Assembly (NCBI RefSeq): GCF_040436345.1
Contig: NC_133236.1
Coordinates: 14,224,966 to 14,288,965, forward strand
DNA length: 64,000 bases
Direction: 5' to 3'
From: Pagrus major
Taxonomy: Eukaryota; Chordata; Actinopteri; Spariformes; Sparidae
This document shows positions 25,501 to 35,947 of this stretch, piece by piece. The notes below the pieces were generated by a model. It did not search any database. It had not been told where the DNA came from and worked only from the letters and a program-made list of their open reading frames with translations. The stretch's first letter is position 1. Each line of letters opens with the position of its first letter. Made by a program: the position numbers and the translations under genes.

Positions 25501-26940
25501 GATGGCACACGGCTCTGTGAATGTCAAGCTTTCACACGTGCCAGAGTCAAGATGACCCGACACTAATGCGATCACACCTGTCACACACATATTGACACCT
25601 ACACGCTCACAGGACCAACTCTTGAATCTGTGATACTAACTGCTCCCCTGCAAGCCAGCTTTATTTTTTTTCCTGGTGATTTCAGTATTAAGTTATTCCA
25701 TTAGTGTTGTATTTCAAACCTCCTGTGTTTAGTCATCGTTCATAACACTTTCCTCTTGGGCTTAATAATAGAGCTGCTGGTGAGTTTCAGGACAGAGTAA
25801 TTGTTTGACTCACTCAAACAGCAGAAATACTGTATAAAAAGTCAGCAGAAGCAAACTGCTGTGACTCACTGCATTTTCTTTTCCGGGCTGTCAGACATTC
25901 TGAGCCGAGCTGAGAAGAAGAGTTGTTTGTCTCTTCCCTCCGGCACAAACAGCTCCCTTCCACCTGTCAGATAGAGCCGCATGTGTTTATTAACACCACC
26001 ACAACAACGACTCTGAAATCAGACAGATGTCTGACACCTTTAGGTACACCTGAACAAGTTAATGTGATGCAATACGACAGCTCTGCCATTAATTCTGCTA
26101 TTTCAAAGCTTATAATCTCTAAGTCTTTGTTGACACTGTCAGAAAGGTAATAATTCTACTTGTTTATTATTGTGTTGTACTGGAGTGTATTCAATTGAAA
26201 ATGTTCTGCCCCTCTCTTTTATGTTAATGGAGTGACCAGAATATTCAAAAGACCTCAAAGCATAATGCCATCCAGTTATTATCTTTGTGTAATGGCACAA
26301 TTTATGGAAGAGCTGCTGTTGTAACAAAGCAGGAAAAAGTAAGACATTAACCCCATATTAGTAATAACTTGTTATTAAATGATAGACTGTTTACAGCTGG
26401 TGCCCCTTAAACATCGTGAGTCCACCACTGGACAATGTTGTGCTTAGGATCTGATTAGGTTTCAGCACAAAAACCACTGGGTTAGAAAAAAAGACCAGGT
26501 TTTGGCAAAACCGTGTGGTCTCCATAAAAGTATCCATGGTTTAACACTTACAAATGTTGAAACGTAGTCTTGAACTGTGGTTAGTGGCTTGGCAGCTTCC
26601 TTGCACATCTGTAGAAAGCATTGGCAGTGTGGGAAATACACTTACTTTGCCTTTATTCCCCTAGATTTAGATGGGCAGATTACTTTCCCTGTCATGTCCA
26701 CTAGACACTAGAATCAGGAGGTGATTCGCCTAGCTTAGCATAAAGCCTTAGCAGCTAGCCAAGCTATATAAACTCCCTTTAATATAATAGGTTATTGAAG
26801 AGTAAGGACTGAACTAGCATCTAAAAATATCATAATGACAACTGTAGGTGATTTTTAAAGTAAAAGTTAGCTTTCGGTTTGTCACTTCCTGTTCAGCAGT
26901 TGAGGAGAAAGTGGGAAACTTAACTTACTTTGGTACCAGA
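22502..26940. other. Intergenic DNA with scattered repeat fragments
   Basis: No exon is supported. Repeat phrases occur at about 24,380-24,440 and 24,530-24,590, at 26,440-26,520 (TTAGG family, decayed) and at 26,620-26,780 (same family as 17.7-18.1 kb). Short open frames show no family resemblance. Confidence 0.5.
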
Positions 26941-26984
26941 TACTCACTTTCAAATTGTGAAAACCTCATTCAATTTATGTAAAT

Positions 26985-27225
26985 ACAAAAAAGGGAGGTT
27001 TCACTGCTTTCTTTAGATCTAGACCACATTGGACCAGATTTCTGTCAAAAAACACTGTAGCTAGACTTGTCAAATCTGGACTATTGGATTGTCATAAACG
27101 TATTCAAGGTTTTATAAAGCTGAAACTGTGTTTTTAGATTTGACAAGTCTAGGTATAGTGGTGTTTGAAAAAGAACTGATTCAATATGGTCAAGACACGG
27201 AAAAAATTGCAAAATCTCCCTTTTT
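26985..27225. repeat. Imperfect long inverted repeat (hairpin)
   Basis: The left arm runs from AAAAAAGGGAGGTTTCACTG to TAGACTTGTCAAATCT (ends at 27,077). The right arm, read on the minus strand, runs from AAAAAAGGGAGATTTTGCAA to TAGACTTGTCAAATCT (plus-strand 27,225 down to 27,136). The arms are about 90 bp, clearly alignable but diverged, and are separated by about 58 bp. A third copy of the inner motif (ATTTGACAAGTCTA) lies at 27,304-27,317. No coding frame is preserved. Confidence 0.65.
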
Positions 27226-27739
27226 TTTGCATTTTTACAAATTGTATAATTCACAAATTTGTAACTGTGTTTTAAAGAATCTTTATCGTAATCTTTAGTC
27301 CACATTTGACAAGTCTAGGTATAAAATTGTAATTTGATTCGGTCACTCAGCATTGTAACTTAAGCCTCCCTGAACTTTCCCCTTAACTTCCAAATCAGAA
27401 GCTAACTTCAGCGTCGTACATGACGAGCCTGCAAATGTATGTTAGCCATGCACTTTTCCCTTGTAGGTTTGTTCCGATTGTTTGGTCTCTCATTCAACAA
27501 GCCGAGGTAGAAGAACAAGACGTGTACATTCGTGAGTTAGATTGCTGGATAAAAGTCTGAATTGAGGCATAAGTAAACTGACAAAATGTCATGGTGATTT
27601 CCAGAGGAGCTCATCTGTGTCGAAGGAGAGACTGGGTGGAACAAATCGACATCTTTGTAAGTCTCTCTTCCTCTGGGGTCCGCTTGAAATGAACTGAAAG
27701 GACTTTGCAACCATCTGCCACAGCCGGCGTTCAGTGAGT

Positions 27740-28450
27740 CATTCCACATTAACACCGTCTTTCTATATCATGTCCTTAGCCTCTCACTCGTACTGGCCTC
27801 AGCTTTGTGTTTGAAGTCAGGAATGAGAGAGAGGACTGCGGACGCTATATAACCTGCTCTAAAGCATCTGGGTTACCCGTTGCCAAGCAACCATGCTAAT
27901 TAAATCGGTCTTTGCTTGCAGTTATTACGAGTAATGGCCATCATAAAAAATCAAGTTGTTAAAAACTCTTTAATGCTCCATCTTTTTGTGAGTCCAATAA
28001 GTGGACTTGTTGTTAATGAACGTATCCATGGTGCCAATAATAGCTCTGTCAGCCGTTTGGTGACTGATTTTCTCTAATTAAAATAAGCTTTAACTACTGC
28101 ATAATAAAAGGGAGCAAATTCAATTATCATAATTGTTGTGCATTTGAATGAGCCGATCACATGTAACGCTGCACTGTTGTTTTCTATGATTCACTGTTAG
28201 CTGACAGCCTTCTGCGGCTGGGCGCAGCGTTTCAATTTGTTTTAATGAATATGAACGAGGCTGCGTGAGAAGCCCTAAAGCTGCGGGACGCGCAAATATA
28301 GTTTTGTCTGTAAAACAGCTGAACATCGGTTCTGTGTAATTAAAATGCCGTTTTTAGCGTGGGTTCAATCAGGAAGGCAATTATCATTCAAATGTTCCTC
28401 AAACTGGGCCTCTGTCTCACAATTACATTGTAATTGACGTCTTTCAGCCA
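27740..28450. promoter_or_regulatory. Candidate conserved non-coding element
   Basis: This stretch lacks recognisable repeats and has a dense set of homeodomain-type words (GCTAATTAAATC, CTCTAATTAAAA, GTAATTAAAAT, ATTGTAATTGAC) plus an RFX-type X-box at 27,879-27,891. That texture is typical of vertebrate developmental enhancers. The call rests on motif content only; conservation was not tested. Confidence 0.3.
27879..27891 (+). promoter_or_regulatory. Candidate RFX X-box
   Basis: GTTGCCAAGCAAC fits the inverted-repeat X-box plan: half-site GTTGCC, one spacer base, half-site AGCAAC. RFX factors bind such sites, for example at ciliary genes. No gene start is nearby, so it would have to act as part of a distal element. 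Confidence 0.35.
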
Positions 28451-31061
28451 AGCTCAGAAGCTGAGTGGTAGTTAAAGGGTTGGATCTTAGTTCTTGCTGT
28501 GAACATTTTTCTACCAAACTTTCTACCAAAATAAAATCCCCATATCCCAAATCCCACTGCCTATTTCAAGCTATGCTAACATATTCTGTGGTAAGCATCC
28601 TCTGATGGTCTTTTTGTGATGACAAGAGCAGGAGAGGTTTGAGTAGCATATAACAATCAGACAAAAGATTCTGTTGTTCATGTCCCGTCCCCTACCAATA
28701 GTCTACGTTGGTTTCTTTTAACCATGACTGCCATCTTTCTCTGACAGACAACTCTTCAAATTCCCCCCTCCAAGTGTTTTCCTGTGGTAATACTGTTGGT
28801 GCAAATGTCACACAGACACGTCTGCAAGATGACAAGCAGCCTGACTACTGTGCAAAAGAAAAAACAACCGTAAGAATCCAAATTTAACCTGAAAATCCTG
28901 ATCTCAGTGCTAGGAAAAGGCAGTAAAACACCAAGTTGTATTCATAAGTCGTCAGGTTTTGTTACTTACTGATCTAGAAATAGAAATAAATAATAGTAGA
29001 AATAGTAGAAATAATGTCACTCTCCCTCTTCGCCTTCTTTGCCTCCTCCATCTGTGGGTTCTTTTTCTTTTGGAGAGTTTCCACAGTTGTTCCAGTTGTT
29101 CCACCATCGTCAGGAGATAGCAACCAGGGAAAACAATGCCTCTTCTTGTTGTGGCTGCTCAATGGCAGGAACGGAGAGGTAAGAGCTCAAATATAAACAT
29201 ATTGTAAAACAGGTGAACAGACCCTTTAAACCAGCTTACCTGTTGTGTCTTTGTAGTTTTACAGTGCTCCTCTTCTCATTTTTAACAGCAACCTGCAACC
29301 TGCAACCTGCAACCTGCGTGGGTTATCTCATAATCTTGATTATTTTATTGTATAAAAAACTAACTGTAAATTGTTACTGTTAACTGATTAAACATAATGA
29401 GAACAGTGTCACCTAAATGGCAGTAGTGAGGAGCTTCCCCTCTAATTCAAATGAGACACATCAACACACTGAGTGAAGTCATTCCAGTTCAGATGTGGAC
29501 TGGAGGGATTTGCATAAATCTTTAGCGTAAAATCACAATTTCGAACAAATCCAGTGTGATGCATTTCCACAAGTTAGACTGAAACAGCCTGGACAGAAGG
29601 GAAATATTTGGATGTTATAAGCACAAAATAAAATATAGTGAAGAGAATGTTTTCATTAGATGCATTTGTCCAAAAAAATCAGATATTTAGGCCTTTTAAA
29701 GCCTTTTTGTGGATTTGCCTTGAATTTCAATCTCTTACCTTCAATGTGAAAATTATTACTGTAATTTTACAGTAAATTACTGGCTAGCAAGTGCAGTAAC
29801 TTGTTGGGACACTTGTAGGCCTGTTATCCTGTTAGTGTGTTGTAAGCATGGTAGCCTGTTAGCATGAGCACCTTGTTGGGCCACTTGTAGGCATGTTAGC
29901 CTGTTGTTAGCCTTTTAGCATGTAAGCATGTGTACAGCAAGGTAAAAAATATTTCATTGCAACATTACTGTATGGTGCTGTACCCTCACTACAGTATTTC
30001 CACTTCAGAACGCCGCTGAAATTCAAATTCACAGCAGCTTACTGTGATATTCCAAATAATTACCCATCATGCACTGCAAAAGCATGATTGCGGTAGGTTA
30101 CTGTGAGAATTTACTGTGAAACCTGCTGATTTTGTGTGTGGTGAGGTGACTGCTTTTCTTCACTGACTTGATTGTGTCCATCAACTTAGACTGCCCAGGT
30201 AAAGCTATTATTTTCCATACTGGATTATTCATGAAGATCAAGTCTGGGGGGAGAAAACAGGATGACGACAGCAGTGACGACATGAATAACACCCCTGACG
30301 ACAATTCCTGAATAGATTACAATAAACCAAAGCTGATAACAAACAGAGACTTTGTTCTCCTGCTTCCGTTGCTCAAAGCCTCCTCTTGTGCTCCTTCTTA
30401 CACAGACTGAAAAGAAGATTAAACTTTTACATACTTGTACAATGTGGACTGGAGCTGCTATAATTTGCTTTAATTTAAAATGCTGCAACCGGGATTTCTG
30501 AGTTGAGGTTTTCTGACAACCTGAATGTGGAGTTTTATTGTCAACATGCTGCCTGCTGTCCAAACCCAGTGGTTGTGCTGGTGATTGAATACATTAGAGT
30601 CTTTGCGTAGGCAGTAAGTCTCTGATCTCTTATTAACATGTCTAGACGTTCACTAACCCATCGGTCACAAGAGCATAATCCCTGAAAACAACTGCTTTCT
30701 CTGAAAAGTCACTGCAGAGAAAACTATACCTACTGTACTGGAGTTTTACTTCCCATATAGAAGTGGTTGTGTAAAGGCCCAGTCTTCTGTACATTATGTT
30801 ATTATGTACTTATGTTATCCCTGTGAAAGGGGCAAACATGTTCAATGGAGCATACAGATGGAGCACATACTGTATATTTTCTCCATTTTCTTTGGTTTAT
30901 AATACATATTTGAATAATTACTTTGAAAAATATCACAAAGTCCATTTAGTCGCTCCTCTGGAGCGTTTAATCACAACACATGATCTTCCTCAACTGATAG
31001 GGTTTGCCCATGTGGTCATGGGATTGTAGATGTTCAAATTTTCCATTTTTCTGAGCACTTT
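28451..31061. other. Intergenic DNA, no gene recognised
   Basis: Contains a (GCAACCT)n heptamer run at 29,288-29,317 and a degenerate minisatellite-like stretch at 29,797-29,935 built from GCCTGTTAGC/TTGTAGGC words. Open frames are short and without family resemblance. Confidence 0.5.
29288..29317. repeat. (GCAACCT)n heptanucleotide tandem repeat
   Basis: Four consecutive heptamers, with a two-base partial fifth. Confidence 0.9.
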
Positions 31062-31239
31062 AAAGAGGCAATTTGTAATATATGGTCAGAATTTTTGTTT
31101 AAAACATTTTTTAAAAAATAGCTTACATTATCAGCAGTGTGGAGAAAATTAGGAGAAAAAATTAGGAGAAAAGTTTTGGCAAAAATATGCCTGCGTATTG
31201 TGTTGCAGAGATGTCTACTGCAGTTAGCATGCTAACCTA

Positions 31240-31936
31240 CGGAAGCCCTAAAGGGCCATGCATTCATACATTTTATTTCCTCCGTTTTCCCGTGATAACG
31301 AGTTAATTTCATTTGTTTTCTCGAGATCTTGAGTTATTATCTCGAAATAACAACTGCCGTTTTCCTGAGATAACGATATAATTAATTCGAGATCTTGAGA
31401 AAACAAAACGATAGTGTAGTATATTAAATCATTGCAGGAAACATCATTCAGTGTAGCAATGTCAGAGGAGCAGGAGCATATCGATCACCGCATCACATAT
31501 CTTTTCAATCAAGGCCTGACACAGGCTGAAATAGCATTATGCCTTGCTATTACAGATAATATACACATTAGTGTGCGTAATCTAAAAAGAGGTTAGCAAG
31601 GCTTTAGTTATATCGGCAGCGCAATCTAAGTGAGCCTGATGTCGTCATTAACTACATAGCTGACCAGCTATGAGGTCCCAGGCGTCTCCATAATCTCAGG
31701 CCTATCATATCACAGTCATTATCTCTAGATCTCGAATGAATTATATCGTTATCTCGGGAAAACAAAGTTTCGTTATATCAAGATCTCGAGAAAATTATCC
31801 CGTTATCTCGGGAAATCGGCAGTTGTTATTTCGAGATAATAACTCAATATCTCGAGAAAACAAATGAAATTAACTCGTTATCACGGGAAAACGGAGGAAA
31901 TAAAATGTATGAATGCATGGCCCTTTAGGGCTTCCG
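31240..31936. mobile_element. Palindromic TIR transposon derivative with TCTCGAGA-rich arms
   Basis: The outer 24 bp (from CGGAAGCCCTAAAGGGCCAT on the left) is repeated exactly in inverse at the right end. The similarity continues for about 200 bp into both arms. The copy is flanked by TA on both sides (31,238-31,239 and 31,937-31,938), consistent with a TA target-site duplication. The arms are filled with variants of TCTCGAGAT and CCCGAGATAACG, themselves palindromic. The roughly 300-bp centre carries a decayed reading frame described separately. It is therefore a deletion derivative that could move only with help from a full-length relative. The arms have a few differences and the right arm has an extra 12-15 bp. 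Confidence 0.75.
31459..31670 (+). pseudogene. Relic of an integrase-like transposase N-terminus
   Basis: An ATG at 31,459 (context CAATGTC) opens 45 sense codons to a stop at 31,594. The peptide begins MSEEQEHIDHRITYLFNQGL and continues TQAEIALCLA, which reads like a helix-turn-helix opening. A shift into another frame after NLKR continues as LYRQRNLSEPDVVINYIADQ up to 31,667. The two parts together resemble the start of integrase-core (DDE-type) proteins annotated in fish and invertebrate genomes. All catalytic sequence is missing, and at least one indel and one in-frame stop break what remains. The assignment is from memory of the family and needs a protein search. Confidence 0.5.
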
Positions 31937-31984
31937 TACTAACCAGCTAACCCCGGCCTGTCCTGTCTCCTAAATCCACTTTGT

Positions 31985-32282
31985 GGTCACTTTGCTGACC
32001 AGCTACGAGGTCCCAGGCGTCTCCATAATCTCAGGCCTATCATATCACAGTCATTATCTCGAGATCTCAAATTAATTATATCGTTATCTCGGGAAAACAA
32101 AGTTTCGTTATCTCGAGAAAATTATCCCGTTATCTCGGGAAATCGGCAGTTGTTATTTCGAGATAATAACTCAATATCTCAAGAAAACAAATGAAATTAA
32201 CTCGTTATCGCGGGAAAAGGAAATAAAATGTATGAATGCATGGCCCTTTAGGGCTTCCGTACTAACCAGCTAACCCCGGCCT
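31985..32282. repeat. Tandem duplicate of the transposon's right half
   Basis: From GCTGACCAGCTACGAGGTCC (31,994) to GGGCTTCCGTACTAACC and CCGGCC (about 32,282), the sequence repeats 31,659-31,965 nearly base for base. It includes the right TIR and host flank CAGCTAACCCCGGCC. The offset falls from 335 to 323 bp because the second copy lacks about 12 bp (the ATATCAAGATCTCGAG part) and has small other indels. Since host flank was copied too, the duplication happened after insertion. Confidence 0.8.
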
Positions 32283-32969
32283 CTCCTATCTCCTAAATCC
32301 ACTTTGTACTGGCAAGCGCTGGTCTGATAGCCCCCGTAGTTTCGGCTGAGAGGTAAACGCGGCAAATTCACTTCTAAACAAAATAAATTCACAGAATTAA
32401 CATAATTTCCTTACTTAAAAAAGAAAATACAACCATACACTGTGTGATTATAGTGCCAAACTAAGACGAGGTTAATGGCCTCGTTAAAACACACTTCTAA
32501 CTCGACCAAAACGAAATAAAATTCACCAAAACAGTCTTGGTTTGTCTTTCCAGAATCATCTCTTGTGTGGTGAAAATGAATCCTCCATTCATCGAGTAAC
32601 ATGTCAAAATATTCCATCTCAATGAGCCATTTCCTCTCCCATCTCTGCCTGCTGTGTCTTCTCGTCTCTGGAGTCATAGCCCTAGTCAGAGCCGCTGTAA
32701 ATCACCTCCATCCACTGTCTTCACACTGGCCTGGGGGGCCCATTGACTGAGCCCTGTTGCTCAGTGACTCCTACCGTTACCATAGTTTTGTGGCAGACTC
32801 CCATCCGCAAAAAGGGTCACTTAGCTCCGCAACTAACTGAGCAGCTTGTTGCTACAGCAAAAGATAGTTACAGCAAAGTGATTACTCATCAGCAGTAAGT
32901 AGATACGCTGCCCTCTATAGCTTTGAATTCTGGCTTTTTCTTACGAATTACAACTTTAAGGGCCTTTAA

Positions 32970-34710
32970 CAGTGGAAATGCCACGTCACTCTGAACTAAT
33001 GCTAATGTCTAACTAATGTTTTAAATTTGAACCTTTACACTTCTCAACTACTATTAAATGTATGTCTTTTTCCTTGACCCATCTTTTGTGAAAATCAATC
33101 AATGCACAAAGGTTTTTACAAGAATTGCCTCTGTATTAACTCTGACTGCACTATAGCCCCGTTGTTAAGATCTTAATGGCTCAAGGAGTAAAAGACTTTT
33201 GTTTGAATAAGCCTTGAATCAAATCAGGTGGAAAATCTGAGCCAAGGCTGGAATATTGTTAAACACTCACACCAGAGAAACTCATGATCTTCCTGCGTCC
33301 AGCAGCATTCTTGGCTCTGTATTCATTCAGTGCTGCCCATCTACCATACCAGCTACTGTATTCTCTAATGACTGTGCCAACACTGTAATTACCAAAGCAG
33401 ACTTTTAAGAATAAGCACATTACTCATCTCTTTCCTGCTTTTACGTCATAGCAGTGGATACTGTTTCCAATGAGGCGTGACTGCACAATTTTACCTGATA
33501 ACAGCAAGTGTAGGATGCAGCATAGATTCAGATTGTGGACATAGCAGGGGATTGGTGGTAGCCCCTGAAGGGAGTTACGGCTTGACAAATATTTGAAGTG
33601 CAGCCCGGCTCTGTTTACCTCAGCCACAGCCGCAGGTTGATGCTGCTGCTATTGAATTATGTATCACAAAGACAACAGAGCCGACAGTGTCAGTGTCAGA
33701 GAAATTTAAAATTGAAAACAGTTTCACAGAGCTTCTGTTTGTGTGTTTTTTGCTCTTCTTTATTTTACAGTCATTCAAATGAGCGATTGTTGTTCAGGAA
33801 ACCTGGGAGAAATCAATAGAATTGATCCACTAGGACTAGCAGATCCCTGACCTGGATGATTGCTTTTCTTTCTTACTTTTATCCAAGCATACCAGTGATA
33901 TTCCTCCATTTTTTGATGCACTTTGTATTCCAGAAAACGAGTCTAAACACACAGTTAAACATGTATTTGCATACTGTACATCTGCATTTTCTTCTTATCA
34001 AATTCACTTACATTTAAAGTACAAATGACAACATCTACCACGTTAGAAGAAATGTGAAAAGACTTGAGAAAAAAGGGCCAGCAAATGGCGAGTTAATCCC
34101 AACTTTTGAAGTACAACTTGTCAAACATGGTTACAAAAACAGGCCCACAAAGAGTTAAGAGAGAGGACCGACACTGAGATGTGTTCATTTACAGAGTGCA
34201 ATCACAGCATAACCATTTTACAAAATGCTTTGTGAGGAGGTTTAATATCCTTGCTTGATTATTGGCTATGGAAATATATTGTTCCATATCAGTGCATCTC
34301 TCAGGATAATTAGATTTGTACAGTGTGTTCATTTAACTACTGATGCCAGCTCATCAATAAGGGATCTGCTCTCTAAATCATGAGTCCTTAATTATGGAAT
34401 TGGATCCGTCCAACTCGTAGTGCAGTTGGACTGAGCAGGCATTTTTCTCACAGCATTGAAAATATCTGATATCAAATTGATTGTTGTCCAGTAAGAAAGC
34501 TGCAGTGCCTCAGGCGTCTGGCTTTTGTGCAGTAAAGTGGAAAACCTGGATACTGGAGCTACTACTGCATCTGAGAAAAGTCGAAAAGACAGTGAAAAGG
34601 TTTAAATGAACCAACACGTCAATATCCTGCCAAGTCTTGGTCAACCCAAGAGACCTACCCTGTCAAAGAGCTGTGTCCAGTGTTGCAGATCAGTGGCCCG
34701 CAGGAACAGT
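32970..34710. other. Probable gpr176 3' UTR and adjacent intergenic DNA
   Basis: No coding exon is seen. The part just left of 34,711 is expected to be 3' UTR of the minus-strand receptor gene. Minus-strand ATTAAA (34,241-34,246) and AATAAA (33,759-33,764) are candidate polyadenylation signals. The 34,190-34,480 part is unique and AT-rich. Confidence 0.45.
33759..33764 (-). terminator. Candidate polyadenylation signal for gpr176
   Basis: A canonical AATAAA on the minus strand about 950 bp past the gpr176 stop codon. An ATTAAA variant lies nearer, at 34,241-34,246. Which one is used cannot be told from sequence alone. Confidence 0.3.
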
Positions 34711-35947
34711 TCATGGGTCCACGGTGGGGATGGTGCTCACCTTGTTGTTCCGGCTGATTCTCCGTTCAGGCCGCGGCCGGGGCAGTTTGGTCTGGATTAG
34801 CTCCTCTGGTGTGTTACCCAGCGGAGGCAGCAGCCTCTTCTTGCTGTTCCTGGTCTCTGGTAACCACTGAGGTGGCAGTTCGAAGGGTCCAAAACCAAAC
34901 TGTGTGGAGTCCTCAGCTTCTGTGGGTGTAGCAGGTGCCACCTGAGATGAAGAGGCATAAGCACATGTGTGGACCGGAGAGGCCCGAGGTGCTATGACAG
35001 AAGGAGGGCCTTCCTTGGTGATGACCAGCCCTCCACCTGTCCCCTGTAGAGGGTCCTTTTTGGTGATCACCTCCCCTCTGAGACTCCCCAGTCTCGACCC
35101 ACCCTTCTGGTCCTCTTTAGGTCCAGGGCAGCCTCCTGGTCCTTGGGAAGGGATCTCATTCTCTACATCCTCCTCTTCCTCTTCTTCCTCAGAGGGCCTG
35201 AAGATCTGCTGCTGGCCGATGTTAAACATCTCCAGAAGCTGGCTCCCAGAGCGTCCGGCCGTCTCCAGTCCGACCGGCTCCCCGATCACACCCTCCGCTC
35301 CTAAAGAGGCCAGACCTCCTGTGCTGACCACGTTACGGCGGCTGTAACGTCTGTGAATCCTGGCCAGCAAGTCCAGCCAGCTGTGACGAGCTGAGCGGTT
35401 AACAGTTAGGAACAAAAGTGGATTGGTGAGCAGGGACACCTTGGGTAGCCAGAGGGCCGTCAGATACAGTGAGATGGGGAGCTCTTTAGTGTCTGCCAGA
35501 ATGGTGCGATACACCACCAAGGCTCCATAGGGGGCGCTGCAGGCTGAGAAAGCCAGCACCACAGCCAGCAGGGTGGCGTGTAACTCAGCCTCTCTCTGGG
35601 ACACATATGGGATGGAGATGCTGTTTTGGGGAGTCCGCAGCGCCGCGATTATCACCTTCTTCTTCTGACTGGCACTTAGCGCTCTGCGGATCAGCAGCAT
35701 GAAGAGGAAGACCAGAGCGAGGGGGAGGATCAGTGTGGTGACATTGTAGATCAACACGTACACCATGTGGCCCAGGGAGCGGGCGTGGTCATCGGAGCAG
35801 GACGAGGTGACGTACACGTCCGTCACATTGGTCACAGCAAACACAGGGAGGCTCGCCACAGCAGCGTGGACCCAGATATAGATGACCAGATCTCGGGATC
35901 TCGCATCAGAGATCTTCCTCTCTAACGGGTACAGCACAGAGTAGTAT
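34711..35947 (-). CDS. gpr176: gpr176 coding exon 3 (last)
   Basis: The acceptor GCCTCTAG/ATACTAC completes R162, and the exon runs through TM4-TM7 and the whole cytoplasmic tail to the stop. In the tail lie QLLEMFNIGQQQIF, a seven-Glu run (minus strand of about 35,164-35,195), a short internal echo (VITKKDP ... VITKEGP) and the conserved C-terminal block KKRLLPPLGNTPEELIQTK. An in-frame ATG upstream at 36,060 lies in the intron and is not the start. Confidence 0.95.

Larger units (their letters stand above)
31062..32969. mobile_element. Host repeat carrying a nested transposon
   Basis: The left edge AAAGAGGCAATTTGTAATAT (31,062) and the right edge near 32,940-32,969 (read in reverse as TTAAAGGCCCTTAAAGTTGT, then AATTCGTAAGA) look like weak inverted ends. 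The non-TIR parts (CAGCTAACCCCGGCCT, TCCTAAATCCACTTTGT) read as a continuous older fish element interrupted by the palindromic transposon at 31,240-31,936. The left-edge wording resembles the family at 46,846. The right boundary is uncertain. Confidence 0.4.

Noticed and set aside
32411..32677. Minus-strand 88-codon frame inside the outer repeat at 31-33 kb
   Set aside because: It lies in repeat DNA, has no recognised domain, and gives no evidence of a transposase.
34967..35347. 126-codon plus-strand open frame opposite gpr176 exon 3
   Set aside because: It is the antisense shadow of the receptor's low-complexity tail; its Ser run mirrors the Glu run.
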